From Elusimicrobia bacterium GWC2_64_44 (GTDB taxonomy: Bacteria > Elusimicrobiota > Elusimicrobia > Elusimicrobiales > UBA9959): a DNA stretch of 64,000 bases. The position numbers were made by a program, and so were the translations under genes. The notes under the pieces were generated by a model. That model did not search any database and was not told the origin of the DNA. It saw only the letters and a program-made list of their open reading frames with translations. Location of the stretch: NCBI GenBank assembly GCA_001799845.1, contig MGUG01000005.1:43662-107661 (forward strand), in the 5' to 3' direction. Shown here piece by piece: positions 28,881 to 37,505 of the stretch (the first letter of the stretch is position 1; each line of letters starts with the position of its first letter).

Positions 28881-31334
28881 ATGAAAAAAATACAATTCCT
28901 TACCGACGCGCAGCTGAAGACCGAGGCCGAGCGCTGCCTCTATTGCGAGGACAAGCCCTGCCAGAAGGCCTGCCCGGCCGACTGTTCCCCAGCCGATTTC
29001 ATCATGGCCGCGCGCCAGCTGGCGGATTCCGATTTCAAGCGCTCGGCGGCGCTGATCATGGGCCACAACACTTTCGGCGGCGTCTGCGGCGCCGTCTGCC
29101 CCGACTGGTTCTGCGTCAAGGCCTGCTCCCGCAAGATCTTCGACAACCCGATCAAGATCCCCCCCTTCCAGGCCGCCGTCGTGCAGCGCGCCAAGGAACT
29201 GGGCGTAATGCCCAAATTCAAGAAAGCCAGGCCCAACGGCAAAAAGGTCGCCGTGATAGGCGCCGGCCCCGCCGGCCTCTCGGCCGCGGGCACGCTGGCC
29301 CAGCTCGGCTACAAGGTGGACGTCTTCGAGAAGGACAAGCGCGCCGGCGGCGCCTGCAATTTGATCCCCGACGCGCGCTTCCCGAAGGAAGTGCTGAAGA
29401 CCGAGATCGAGTGGGTAAAGGGCCTCGGCGACATAAAGATCAAGACCGGCGCGGGCGTGAAGGACCCCGCCGCGCTCCTGAAGAAATACGATTCCGTCAT
29501 CGTCACCGCCGGCGTGGAAGAGCAGCTGAAGCTCGGCATCGAGGGCGAGGGCCTCGGCGTGGAAGGCCTGGAATACCTGCGCAATACCTCCAAGTACAAG
29601 GTGAAGGGCAAGAATGTCGCCGTCATAGGCGGCGGCGCCGTGGCCGCCGACTGCGCCATGAAGGCGCTCACCCTGGGCGCGGCCCGCGCCGAGATCTTCA
29701 CCCGCAAGAACATAGGCGACATCCAGCTGCCCGAGCACGAGCTGCGCGATATTATAAAAGCGGGCATCAACATCAACGGCCGCAGCCGCATCACCGGCAT
29801 CCTCAAAGGCGGCAAGGGCATAAAGATAGTCCGCCTCGACGAGAAATGCAGGGATATCCCCGGCACGGAGCAGGTCCGCGGCGACGTGCAGTTCACCGTG
29901 CTGGCCATCAAGAACATGCCCGTGTTCACCGACAAGGGCGTTGAGGGCGTGTTCCTGGCCGGCGACTGCCGCAACGGCGCGGCCACCGTGGTGGAAGGCA
30001 CCGCCTCCGCCAAGAACGCCGCCATGGAAGCCCACGCCTGGATGCAGGGCAAAGAGGCCCCGGCCTTCCCCGACAACAAGAAAAGCCACGTGCTCCTGGC
30101 CGGCCGCGACATGAGGCCGGTGGACCTGACCACCGACTTCTTCGGCCGCAAGCTGAGCTCCCCCTTCCTCATCTCGGCCTCCCCCCACTCCGACGGCTAC
30201 GAGCAGGTGAAAGCCGCCTACGAGGCCGGCTGGCCCGGCGTGGTTATGAAGACCGCCTTCGACGGCATGCATATCCACATCCCGTCGGAGTACATGGTGA
30301 CCTTCAACGAGAGCACCTACGGCAACTCCGACAATGTCTCCGGCCACCCGCTCGACCGCGTCTGCAAAGAGGTCGCCCGCCTGGTCAAGGAATACCCTGA
30401 CCGCCTGACCGCGGCCTCCACCGGCGGCCCGGTGACCGGCAACGACGAGTTCGACAAGAAAGGCTGGCAGAGCAACACGCTGAAGCTCGAGAAGGCCGGC
30501 GCGATGGCCATCGAATACTCCCTCTCCTGCCCGCAGGGCGGAGACGGCACCAAGGGCGATATCGTTTCTCAGGACCCGGAGCTCGCGGCCAAGATCATCG
30601 GCTGGGTGATGGAGGTCTCCGACCCGGAGATCCCCAAGCTCTTCAAGCTGACCGGCGCGGTCACCGCCATCTGGCAGATAGTCAACGCCATAAAGCAGGT
30701 CTACGCGAAGTATCCGCACAAGAAGGCCGGCATAACGCTCGCCAACTCGTTCCCGGCGCTCGCCTTCCGCCCGCGGATGAGCGGCAAAGGGCGTTGGGAA
30801 GAGGGCATGATAGTGGGCATGAGCGGCGAGGGCGTGGCACCCATCAGCAACCTCACCATCTCCAAGGCGGTCAGCCTCGGCGTGCCGATCTCCGGCAACG
30901 GCGGGCCGATGGATTATAAAGCCGCGGCGCATTTCCTGGCGCTGGGCGCGGGGTCCGTGCAGTTCTGCACCGTGGTCATGAAGTACGGCTTCGGCATCAT
31001 AGGCGAGCTCGAGAGCGGCCTCAGCTTCATGCTGGAGGAAAAGGGTTACAAGTCTGTCGGCGAGTTCATTGGCTGCGCGCTGCCCGGCCCGGTCACAAAC
31101 TTCCCGGACCTCACGCCGGTCAAGAACATCCCGTCGGTGGACGCCGAGCTGTGCCGCCACTGCGGCAACTGCGAGCGCTGCGGCTACCTGGCCGTGAAGC
31201 TCGACGGCAAGAAGGTGCCGCAGTTCGACGCCTCCAAGTGCATAGGCTGCTCGCTCTGCGCCAAGAAATGCTTCGCCGGAGCCATCAAGATGCGCAAGCG
31301 CACCGCGGCCGAGCAGAAGGTCTGCCCGGACTGA
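28881..31334 (+). CDS. DPD-like fusion: GltD/PreT-like FeS-FAD-NAD(P) module + PreA/dihydroorotate-dehydrogenase-like barrel + two 4Fe-4S
   Basis: EAERCLYCEDKPCQKACPADCSPADFI; VAVIGAGPAGLSAAGTLAQLGY; IEYSLSCPQGGDGTKGDIVSQDPEL; ELCRHCGNCERCG and KCIGCSLCAKKC. Confidence 0.85.
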   Translation: MKKIQFLTDAQLKTEAERCLYCEDKPCQKACPADCSPADFIMAARQLADSDFKRSAALIMGHNTFGGVCGAVCPDWFCVKACSRKIFDNPIKIPPFQAAVVQRAKELGVMPKFKKARPNGKKVAVIGAGPAGLSAAGTLAQLGYKVDVFEKDKRAGGACNLIPDARFPKEVLKTEIEWVKGLGDIKIKTGAGVKDPAALLKKYDSVIVTAGVEEQLKLGIEGEGLGVEGLEYLRNTSKYKVKGKNVAVIGGGAVAADCAMKALTLGAARAEIFTRKNIGDIQLPEHELRDIIKAGININGRSRITGILKGGKGIKIVRLDEKCRDIPGTEQVRGDVQFTVLAIKNMPVFTDKGVEGVFLAGDCRNGAATVVEGTASAKNAAMEAHAWMQGKEAPAFPDNKKSHVLLAGRDMRPVDLTTDFFGRKLSSPFLISASPHSDGYEQVKAAYEAGWPGVVMKTAFDGMHIHIPSEYMVTFNESTYGNSDNVSGHPLDRVCKEVARLVKEYPDRLTAASTGGPVTGNDEFDKKGWQSNTLKLEKAGAMAIEYSLSCPQGGDGTKGDIVSQDPELAAKIIGWVMEVSDPEIPKLFKLTGAVTAIWQIVNAIKQVYAKYPHKKAGITLANSFPALAFRPRMSGKGRWEEGMIVGMSGEGVAPISNLTISKAVSLGVPISGNGGPMDYKAAAHFLALGAGSVQFCTVVMKYGFGIIGELESGLSFMLEEKGYKSVGEFIGCALPGPVTNFPDLTPVKNIPSVDAELCRHCGNCERCGYLAVKLDGKKVPQFDASKCIGCSLCAKKCFAGAIKMRKRTAAEQKVCPD

Positions 31335-31348
31335 CCAAAGGACACGCC

Positions 31349-32674
31349 ATGACGAAGACGATACTGATAAAGAACGGCATCATCGCCACGCTGGGCGAGA
31401 AGAACAAGGTCCTGACGGGCCACGCCCTGCTGATAGAGGACGGGCTGATAAAGAAGATAGCCCCGCAGAAGAGCTTCAAGGGCAAGTACGGCAAAGTCAT
31501 AGACGCCGCAGGCAAGCTGGTAATGCCGGGCTTCATCAACGCGCACATGCATTTCTACAGCACCTTCGCGCGCGGCCTGGGCAAGGCCGCCCCGTCGAAG
31601 AGCTTCGTGGAGATCCTCAACAACCTCTGGTGGCGCCTGGACAAACAGCTGACCAACGCCGACTCCTATTACAGCGCCGCGATACCGCTGATCAACGCCG
31701 TGCGCAAGGGCACCACCACCATCATAGACCACCACGCGAGCCCCTTCGCCATCACCGGCTCGCTCGCCGCCGTGGAGAAGGCCGTGCGCGAGACCGGCCT
31801 GCGCGCGGCCCTGTGCTACGAGGTCTCCGACCGCGACGGCAAGGAAAAGGCCAAGGAGGGCCTGGACGAGAATTCGGCCTTCATCGCCGCCTGTCAGAAG
31901 CGCAAGGACAACATGGTGAAGGCATTGTTCGGCCTGCACGCCTCATTCACCATCACCGACGAGACCTTGGAAGAGGCCGCCTACCGCGGCCACAAGCTGG
32001 GCGTGGGTTTCCACATCCACACCGCCGAGTCCCAGGCCGACCAGCTGCACTGCGAGTCCCACCACAAGCTGCGCGTGGTGGAGCGCCTGCGCGACTTCGG
32101 CATCCTGGGCCGCCAGTCCATAGCCGCGCACTGCGTGCACGTCAACGACGAGGAGATAGAGATCCTCAAGAAGACCGAGACCGCCGTGGCGCATAACCCC
32201 CAGTCCAACGCCAACAACTCGGTGGGCATCGCCGACGTGGCCAACATGGCGCGGCGCGGCGTGCTGGTGGGCCTCGGCACCGACGCGATGACCGTGAACA
32301 TGCTCGAAGAGCTGCGCTGCGCGCTGTGGCTGCAGCACCTCAAGCACGACCCCTCGCACGGCTTCATGGAAGTGGCGAACGCCCTCCTGGTCAACAACGC
32401 CAGGATAGCCAACCGCTACTTCAAGAACGTAGGAGAGCTGAAGCCCGGCTACGCGGCGGACATAGCGGTGATAGACTACATGCCCCCCACGCCGATGGAC
32501 GCCTCCAACTTCGCCGGCCACCTCATCTTCGGCGTCAGCCAGAGCACGGTGGACACCACCATCTGCGCAGGCCGCGTGCTCATGGAGAAGAAAGTCCTGA
32601 AGCTCGGCCTCGACGAGGAGGAGGTCTCCCGCAAGTCCTCCGAACTGGCGAAGAAGCTCTGGAGCAGGTTCTAG
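31349..32674 (+). CDS. ssnA: SsnA-like aminohydrolase/chlorohydrolase
   Basis: GFINAHMHFYSTFARGL; TTTIIDHHASP; GFHIHTAESQADQLHCESHHKLRVVERL; VAHNPQSNANNSVG; GLGTDAMTVNM. Confidence 0.85.
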   Translation: MTKTILIKNGIIATLGEKNKVLTGHALLIEDGLIKKIAPQKSFKGKYGKVIDAAGKLVMPGFINAHMHFYSTFARGLGKAAPSKSFVEILNNLWWRLDKQLTNADSYYSAAIPLINAVRKGTTTIIDHHASPFAITGSLAAVEKAVRETGLRAALCYEVSDRDGKEKAKEGLDENSAFIAACQKRKDNMVKALFGLHASFTITDETLEEAAYRGHKLGVGFHIHTAESQADQLHCESHHKLRVVERLRDFGILGRQSIAAHCVHVNDEEIEILKKTETAVAHNPQSNANNSVGIADVANMARRGVLVGLGTDAMTVNMLEELRCALWLQHLKHDPSHGFMEVANALLVNNARIANRYFKNVGELKPGYAADIAVIDYMPPTPMDASNFAGHLIFGVSQSTVDTTICAGRVLMEKKVLKLGLDEEEVSRKSSELAKKLWSRF

Positions 32675-32693
32675 GCGGCCGGACAGCGCGAAG

Positions 32694-32725
32694 AAAGAGC
32701 CCGGCCCACGCCGGGCTCTTTTATT
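32694..32725 (+). terminator. Intrinsic terminator after ssnA-like gene
   Basis: AAAGAGCCCGG-N6-CCGGGCTCTTT then TATTTT. Confidence 0.85.
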
Positions 32726-32732
32726 TTGGGTC

Positions 32733-32761
32733 TTGACAACGGCCGGGGCGCCTGCTAAACT
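32733..32761 (+). promoter_or_regulatory. Sigma70-type promoter of GntR/ABC operon
   Basis: TTGACA (32733-32738) - 17 nt - TAAACT (32756-32761). Confidence 0.75.
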
Positions 32762-32764
32762 ATC

Positions 32765-32788
32765 ACTGTGCTAGCATACTAGCACAGT
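32765..32788. promoter_or_regulatory. Palindromic operator, probably autoregulatory GntR site
   Basis: ACTGTGCTAG-CATA-CTAGCACAGT, perfect 10-bp arms, ends 1 nt before the ATG of the GntR gene. Confidence 0.85.
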
Positions 32789-32789
32789 T

Positions 32790-33161
32790 ATGATCACACT
32801 CAACCAAACCTCGCAGGTCCCCATCTACGACCAGATCAAGCTGGGCCTGAAAGGCCTCGTTAAGAAAGGCCTGTTGAAGCCCGGCGACGCGGCCCCTTCC
32901 ATAAGGAAGATGGCCGCCGACCTGAAAGTGAATCCCAACACCGTGGCCCGCGCCTTCCGCGAACTGACCGCCGAGGGCTTTTTTGAAAGCAGCCGCGGCC
33001 AGGAGAACATAATTTCCCACCGGGCCTCCGGGCTGGCCGAGAGCGCCGCCCGCAAGGTGTCGGAAAGCCTGGAGGCGGCGCTGAAAGGCGGGCTGGAGAG
33101 CGGTTTTTCCTGGGGAGACCTGGAAAAGATGATCGCCGCCCTCAAGAGGAAACTATTATGA
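32790..33161 (+). CDS. GntR-family (YtrA-type) transcriptional regulator
   Basis: VPIYDQIKLGLKGLVKKGLLKPGDAAPSIRKMAADLKVNPNTVARAFRELTAEGFFES. Confidence 0.9.
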   Translation: MITLNQTSQVPIYDQIKLGLKGLVKKGLLKPGDAAPSIRKMAADLKVNPNTVARAFRELTAEGFFESSRGQENIISHRASGLAESAARKVSESLEAALKGGLESGFSWGDLEKMIAALKRKLL

Positions 33162-34021
33162 ACGACGTCCTGGAAGTAAGAGGCCTGACCAAGGCCTTCG
33201 GCAAGAATGAGGTGCTCAGGGGTCTGGACCTGGCCGCGGCGAAAGGCGAAGTTGTAGGCATACTAGGCCGCAACGGCTCCGGCAAGACCACCCTCTTCTC
33301 CATACTGCTGGACCTCACCGCGCCGGATTCCGGCCGCGCGGAAATACTGGGCCTGCGGCCCGACGGCAGCGGCAGGGTGCGCGGCCTGATAGGCTACGTG
33401 CCGGAGAAGCCGGCATTCCACGCCTTCATGACGGCGGAGGAAGTCCTCCGCTTCCGCGCGCGCTACTTCCCACGCTGGGACATGGCCAAGGCGCTGGCGC
33501 TCTGCGGGAAGTTGGAGCTGGACCCCGCCTGCAAAGTTTCGGCCATGAGCAAGGGCAACCTGGCCAAGCTGGCGTGGGTTACCGCCGTGGCCCATAACCC
33601 GGAGATCCTGCTGCTCGACGAGCCGACTTCCGGACTCGATTACCTTGTGCGGGACCATCTCCTCAACGGCCTCATCCACGAGCTCACCGAAGGCGGCAAG
33701 ACCATCCTAGTCGCCAACCACCGCATGGGCGAGATGGGCGGGATCCTCGACAGGGTCTGCGTGCTCAAAGACGGCGTCATAGCCGCGAGCCACGGCGCGG
33801 CCTTCCTCTCCGAAGAGGTTTTTCGGGCCGCGGTGCGGCTGGAGTCGCCCGTTACCCTGCCGGACGGCGTTGTGCCGCTCGGCGGCGTCGGCCCGCTTAA
33901 GGAATTCGCCGTGTTCGGCCGCGAAAAGCTGGAGAAGCTCAGGCTGGACCCGGCCTTCGCCGGGGCGGAGTTCACCCCCATGCCGCTGGAAGAGTCTTTC
34001 AAAGTGCTGCTGGGCGAATAG
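33158..34021 (+). CDS. ABC transporter ATP-binding protein
   Basis: GILGRNGSGKTTLFSILLD; MSKGNLAKLAWVTAVAHNPEILLLDEPTSGLD. Confidence 0.93.
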   Translation: MNDVLEVRGLTKAFGKNEVLRGLDLAAAKGEVVGILGRNGSGKTTLFSILLDLTAPDSGRAEILGLRPDGSGRVRGLIGYVPEKPAFHAFMTAEEVLRFRARYFPRWDMAKALALCGKLELDPACKVSAMSKGNLAKLAWVTAVAHNPEILLLDEPTSGLDYLVRDHLLNGLIHELTEGGKTILVANHRMGEMGGILDRVCVLKDGVIAASHGAAFLSEEVFRAAVRLESPVTLPDGVVPLGGVGPLKEFAVFGREKLEKLRLDPAFAGAEFTPMPLEESFKVLLGE

Positions 34022-34032
34022 AGGAAAACTAT

Positions 34033-35979
34033 ATGAAGAACCTGATAATACTTCAGTTCAGGAAAAGCCGCCTCCCCTTCCTGGTGATGGCCGGTGCCGT
34101 CCTGCTGTCCGCTCCCGCGGCGCTGCTCTTCCGCCCTTCCAGCATGACAGGGGCCGAGTCGGTCAACATCGCCATGCTTTTCTGGGCCCTGGCGGGCCTG
34201 CCGCTGGCCCTGATGACCCTGGCCGGTACGGCGGGCTCGGACGCAGCCTCCGACGCGGCGCGCGCGGCGGAGCAGCCGCTGCCTGAAAGCCAGTACAGGC
34301 AGGTCCTGGGCGGGCTGGCCGCGGCCGCGCTCCAGGCGGCGCTGCTCGTACTGGCCGTCTACGCCATAATGGGCTTCGCGGTACCGCTGGACAAGCTCAA
34401 CTTCGTGAACGCCCACGTGGCGAGGCATTACCTGTTCTACGCGGCGTTCCTCGTCCTCTACACCTTCGCGCTCTCCTACGCCTTCCGCAATGCCGTGGCC
34501 GGCGGCCTGGCCGCTGCGGCGCTGCTGCTCGTCACGGCGGCCCCGCTGCTCTCGGCGGCCCTGTTCGGGGAACTGATGCTGGACCTCATCCCGCTGGTTT
34601 TCATCAATTCGCTGACCGCGGTACTGGCCCTGGCCGGCTCGCTTGGCGCGCTGTACCTGTTGTGCCGCGCCTACGCCCGCAGAGAGGCCGGGAGAGCGGC
34701 CAAGGCCCTTCTTTCAGCGCTTCTGCTGACGGCCCCCGTGCTTCCGCCTTTCTTCGGCCTGGCCGCCCTCCGCGCCAAGGCCGCGGAGGTCACCTGGCCG
34801 GTATATCCGCTGGTCCTCAACTCCGACGCTCCCGAGGCCGCGCCCGGCGTCATGCTGGCGCAGAAACCTTTCACCGGCGAGGTCTTCCTTATAGACGAGG
34901 AGGGCAGGCGCGCCGCGGTCTTCCCCGAAGAGTCGGGCCGGGGCCTGCCTAATTATTTTTTCCCTGTTCCGGCTTTCGTGAGCGGCCAGACGATGTCGGC
35001 CCCCGACGGCACCGTCTGGGTATACTGCAACCGCTACGACAAGCCGGCTGTACTGCTCAACGGCAGCGTCGCCGCGGGGATGAAATTGCGCTCCACCCTG
35101 CCGGACTCCCGGCGGGCGTACTTCGTGCGGGGAAAGGTCCCGGCGATAGTCGAGCGCCGCAAAGACGGCGTCTATCACGCTCCGCTGCGGACCGGCACGG
35201 GGCCGCTGGAATGGGAGAAGATCGGAACCATGTCAGCAGAGGCCGCGAAACGGTGGCAGACCGGCACCGGCGAGGAAGCCCTGCTGGACGCCTTCTTGCG
35301 CGCTAAACTGGCCGGGGCCCCGGGCGTAGCCGTAGTCTCCGCCGACGGCAGGGCCGTGACTTCCGGCGGGGAAAAGTGGACGGTGCCCGGAGCCTTGGGG
35401 GCCAAATTTCCTCTGGTCGGCATAAAACTCGCAGACGGGATGAACTACGTCGTGCCCGCCGGTGAAGGCAAAGACTATGCCGCCTACCTCTGCCCCCCCG
35501 GGAAGGCGGCCCGCCGGCTCTGGCAGGGGTACTTCCGCGTCGGCTCGAACCTCTGGCAGGCCCCCGACGGCACCCTCTGGGGTTACAACAGGAAATCGCG
35601 CGTGGAGTCTACGGTCAAAACTATTTTCGGAACGACGAAGAACGGGCTGGAGTCCCCGCAATTCAATATCCTGACCCGGGACGGGAGGTCCATAGAGTCG
35701 TTCCGGCTCGACCAGATATTAAGAGACCTCCCCGGTGCAAAGGGCGAAATAGCGCTGGTCAGGGAGAATAATGGCGAGTTCTGGTTCACGATCGGCAACG
35801 CCTACCTGGTAAAGACCGGCGCAAACCCGCACGGCCCCTACTCCTACTGGAAACTTCCCCAAAGCGTAGAGGAGAAGTACTGGCGCAGCAACCTGCTGGC
35901 CGACCGCAACGGGCTGCTGATCGCGGCGATAGACGGAATTCATTTCATGGACTGGGAGGGCAAAGCGAAGCGGCTGTAA
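34033..35979 (+). CDS. ABC-2-type membrane protein with large C-terminal domain
   Basis: ~6 TM segments then extended region with repeats such as APDGTVWVYCNRYD and APDGTLWGYNRKS. Confidence 0.65.
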   Translation: MKNLIILQFRKSRLPFLVMAGAVLLSAPAALLFRPSSMTGAESVNIAMLFWALAGLPLALMTLAGTAGSDAASDAARAAEQPLPESQYRQVLGGLAAAALQAALLVLAVYAIMGFAVPLDKLNFVNAHVARHYLFYAAFLVLYTFALSYAFRNAVAGGLAAAALLLVTAAPLLSAALFGELMLDLIPLVFINSLTAVLALAGSLGALYLLCRAYARREAGRAAKALLSALLLTAPVLPPFFGLAALRAKAAEVTWPVYPLVLNSDAPEAAPGVMLAQKPFTGEVFLIDEEGRRAAVFPEESGRGLPNYFFPVPAFVSGQTMSAPDGTVWVYCNRYDKPAVLLNGSVAAGMKLRSTLPDSRRAYFVRGKVPAIVERRKDGVYHAPLRTGTGPLEWEKIGTMSAEAAKRWQTGTGEEALLDAFLRAKLAGAPGVAVVSADGRAVTSGGEKWTVPGALGAKFPLVGIKLADGMNYVVPAGEGKDYAAYLCPPGKAARRLWQGYFRVGSNLWQAPDGTLWGYNRKSRVESTVKTIFGTTKNGLESPQFNILTRDGRSIESFRLDQILRDLPGAKGEIALVRENNGEFWFTIGNAYLVKTGANPHGPYSYWKLPQSVEEKYWRSNLLADRNGLLIAAIDGIHFMDWEGKAKRL

Positions 35980-35996
35980 GACCGGGGACAAAAAAG

Positions 35997-36034
35997 AGCG
36001 CGGGCCGTCCGTCAGGGGCGGCCCGCGCGCTTTT
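35997..36034 (+). terminator. Intrinsic terminator
   Basis: GCGCGGGCC...GGCCCGCGC then GCTTTTCT. Confidence 0.7.
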
Positions 36035-36088
36035 CTACCGCGGTCAGAAAGTCTGCGTCACCTTGTTAAGCCCCATGAGAGGGTGCGA

Positions 36089-36307
36089 CTACACATCATT
36101 TTTCGGGATCCGTTTAGAATAGTCTCTATACCACGCCTCGTTGCCATAGATCCTGGACATACAATCCGGACACAGCCCGTGAGAGTAGACTACCCCCTTT
36201 TCCGCCACAACGACACGCCCCGCCCATCTGCCGCCGCTGTCCCGGGTTTTGTTGCAACCGCAGCAGAGAACAACAAAGCCATTGCGCGCCCAACCGCCGT
36301 CACTCAT
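36089..36307 (-). CDS. Stand-alone CxxC...SHGxCPxC zinc-ribbon-like protein
   Basis: LCCGCNKTRDSGGRWAG...VVYSHGLCPDCMSRIYGNE, same signature as C-terminus of RR at 47842-48402. Confidence 0.6.
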   Translation of the reverse strand: MSDGGWARNGFVVLCCGCNKTRDSGGRWAGRVVVAEKGVVYSHGLCPDCMSRIYGNEAWYRDYSKRIPKNDV

Positions 36308-36396
36308 TTTGAACCTTCAGTAAGAACGCAGAACAGGACATTACAGTATCCTGCAGCAATTCTTAAATTTTTTCAGGAACATCATCTAATAGTAAC

Positions 36397-36678
36397 TCAG
36401 ATATCAACTTGATTTGAAGGGATCTCAGGATCGCTATCGGCAACATCAGGCTGTAATCGTTCCTGGATCCCCATATCTGATACGATCTGCCTTAATTCAC
36501 GATTTTCGCCCTCAATGACTTTCAACTTGGCCGCGACAACCGTGTCCCGCTTTCCTTTCCATAGATAAAACGTGCGGCGACTTATACCAAGTTTCCGGCA
36601 TATCGTTTCGATAGAAACGCCCAGATCATACAGTCTTAAAGCGTAGTTTATCCGCTCTTCATTGCGGCAGCCACCCAT
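36397..36678 (-). CDS. Helix-turn-helix protein resembling IS3-type OrfA (orphan/remnant)
   Basis: GVSIETICRKLGISRRTFYLWKGKR...ENRELRQIVSDMGIQERL; no OrfB nearby. Confidence 0.5.
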   Translation of the reverse strand: MGGCRNEERINYALRLYDLGVSIETICRKLGISRRTFYLWKGKRDTVVAAKLKVIEGENRELRQIVSDMGIQERLQPDVADSDPEIPSNQVDI

Positions 36679-36804
36679 AGTGTGTACATATAGTGTACAT
36701 TTCGGATGAAACGCAGGCCACTAAAGTTATTTTTAACACTCAAATAAATATTTCAAGCCCCTATCACCGCGCATGCACGATAATCGCCGACCCGCAACCA
36801 TGGG

Positions 36805-37497
36805 TCAATCTGTCTTCATCAGGGAGATCTCTATGCGTCTGTTCTTGGCTCGGCCTTCCGCGGTAGAATTATCCCCGACCGGCCGGTTATCGCCGTAGCC
36901 TATGCCGGCCAGGTGCTTGGAGTTCAGGCCCTCCCCTTGCATGAACTCAAGAACGCTGTAAGCTCTGGCCATCGAAAGCTCCCAATTAGAAGTATATTTC
37001 CCGTTCTTAATAGGGACATTGTCGGTATGTCCCTCGATTATAACGTCGTTGGGGATCTTTTTCAGCTCGGCGGCTATCGGGGCAAGCACTTTTCTGGCGG
37101 GCTCTTTCAGGTCCGCCTTTCCCGAAGCGAACAGTACCCCTTCCGTAAGCACCAGCTTTACTTTGCGCTCATTGGACTGTATCTGGACCAGGTTGGCCAG
37201 TTCGCCGGACTGCATAGACTCCTTCAGGTTGGACTCCACCTGCGATTCGTTTTCCTGCGCTTTGGCGCGCTCCAGACCGCGCGAAACGGCATTGCCGCCG
37301 AAGGCTTTCTGGATGTTCCCCAGGGATTCCTCGTATTTGCGGTTCTTGGTCTTGTCGTTTTTGGTAATAGAGAAAGAGAACAGCACCAGAAAGAATATCA
37401 TCAGGTAGCTCATCAGGTCGCCGTAAGTTACGGCCCAAAGCGCCCCTTTGTTCAGGTGATTCTCTACTTCATCCCTTCGCTGCTTGTATATAGCCAT
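36805..37497 (-). CDS. motB: MotB-type stator protein (TM + OmpA peptidoglycan-binding)
   Basis: ALWAVTYGDLMSYLMIFFLVLFSFS with conserved ion-channel Asp; IIEGHTDNVPIKNGKYTSNWELSMARAYSV...GDNRPVGDNSTAEGRAKNRRIEI. Confidence 0.9.
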   Translation of the reverse strand: MAIYKQRRDEVENHLNKGALWAVTYGDLMSYLMIFFLVLFSFSITKNDKTKNRKYEESLGNIQKAFGGNAVSRGLERAKAQENESQVESNLKESMQSGELANLVQIQSNERKVKLVLTEGVLFASGKADLKEPARKVLAPIAAELKKIPNDVIIEGHTDNVPIKNGKYTSNWELSMARAYSVLEFMQGEGLNSKHLAGIGYGDNRPVGDNSTAEGRAKNRRIEISLMKTD

Positions 37498-37505
37498 AAG
37501 CGCCT

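Noticed and set aside
28680-31160. 826-aa minus-strand ORF, plus other long antisense ORFs (10309-11481, 12471-14000, 15926-17956, 18234-19709, 26469-27887)
   Set aside because: They lie opposite strongly supported genes in high-GC DNA and have low-complexity His/Gly/Arg/Val-rich composition with no recognisable motifs; shadow ORFs of codon bias.
36397-36678. Intact IS3-family insertion sequence
   Set aside because: Only an OrfA-like HTH remains; no OrfB/DDE ORF or terminal inverted repeats recognised.
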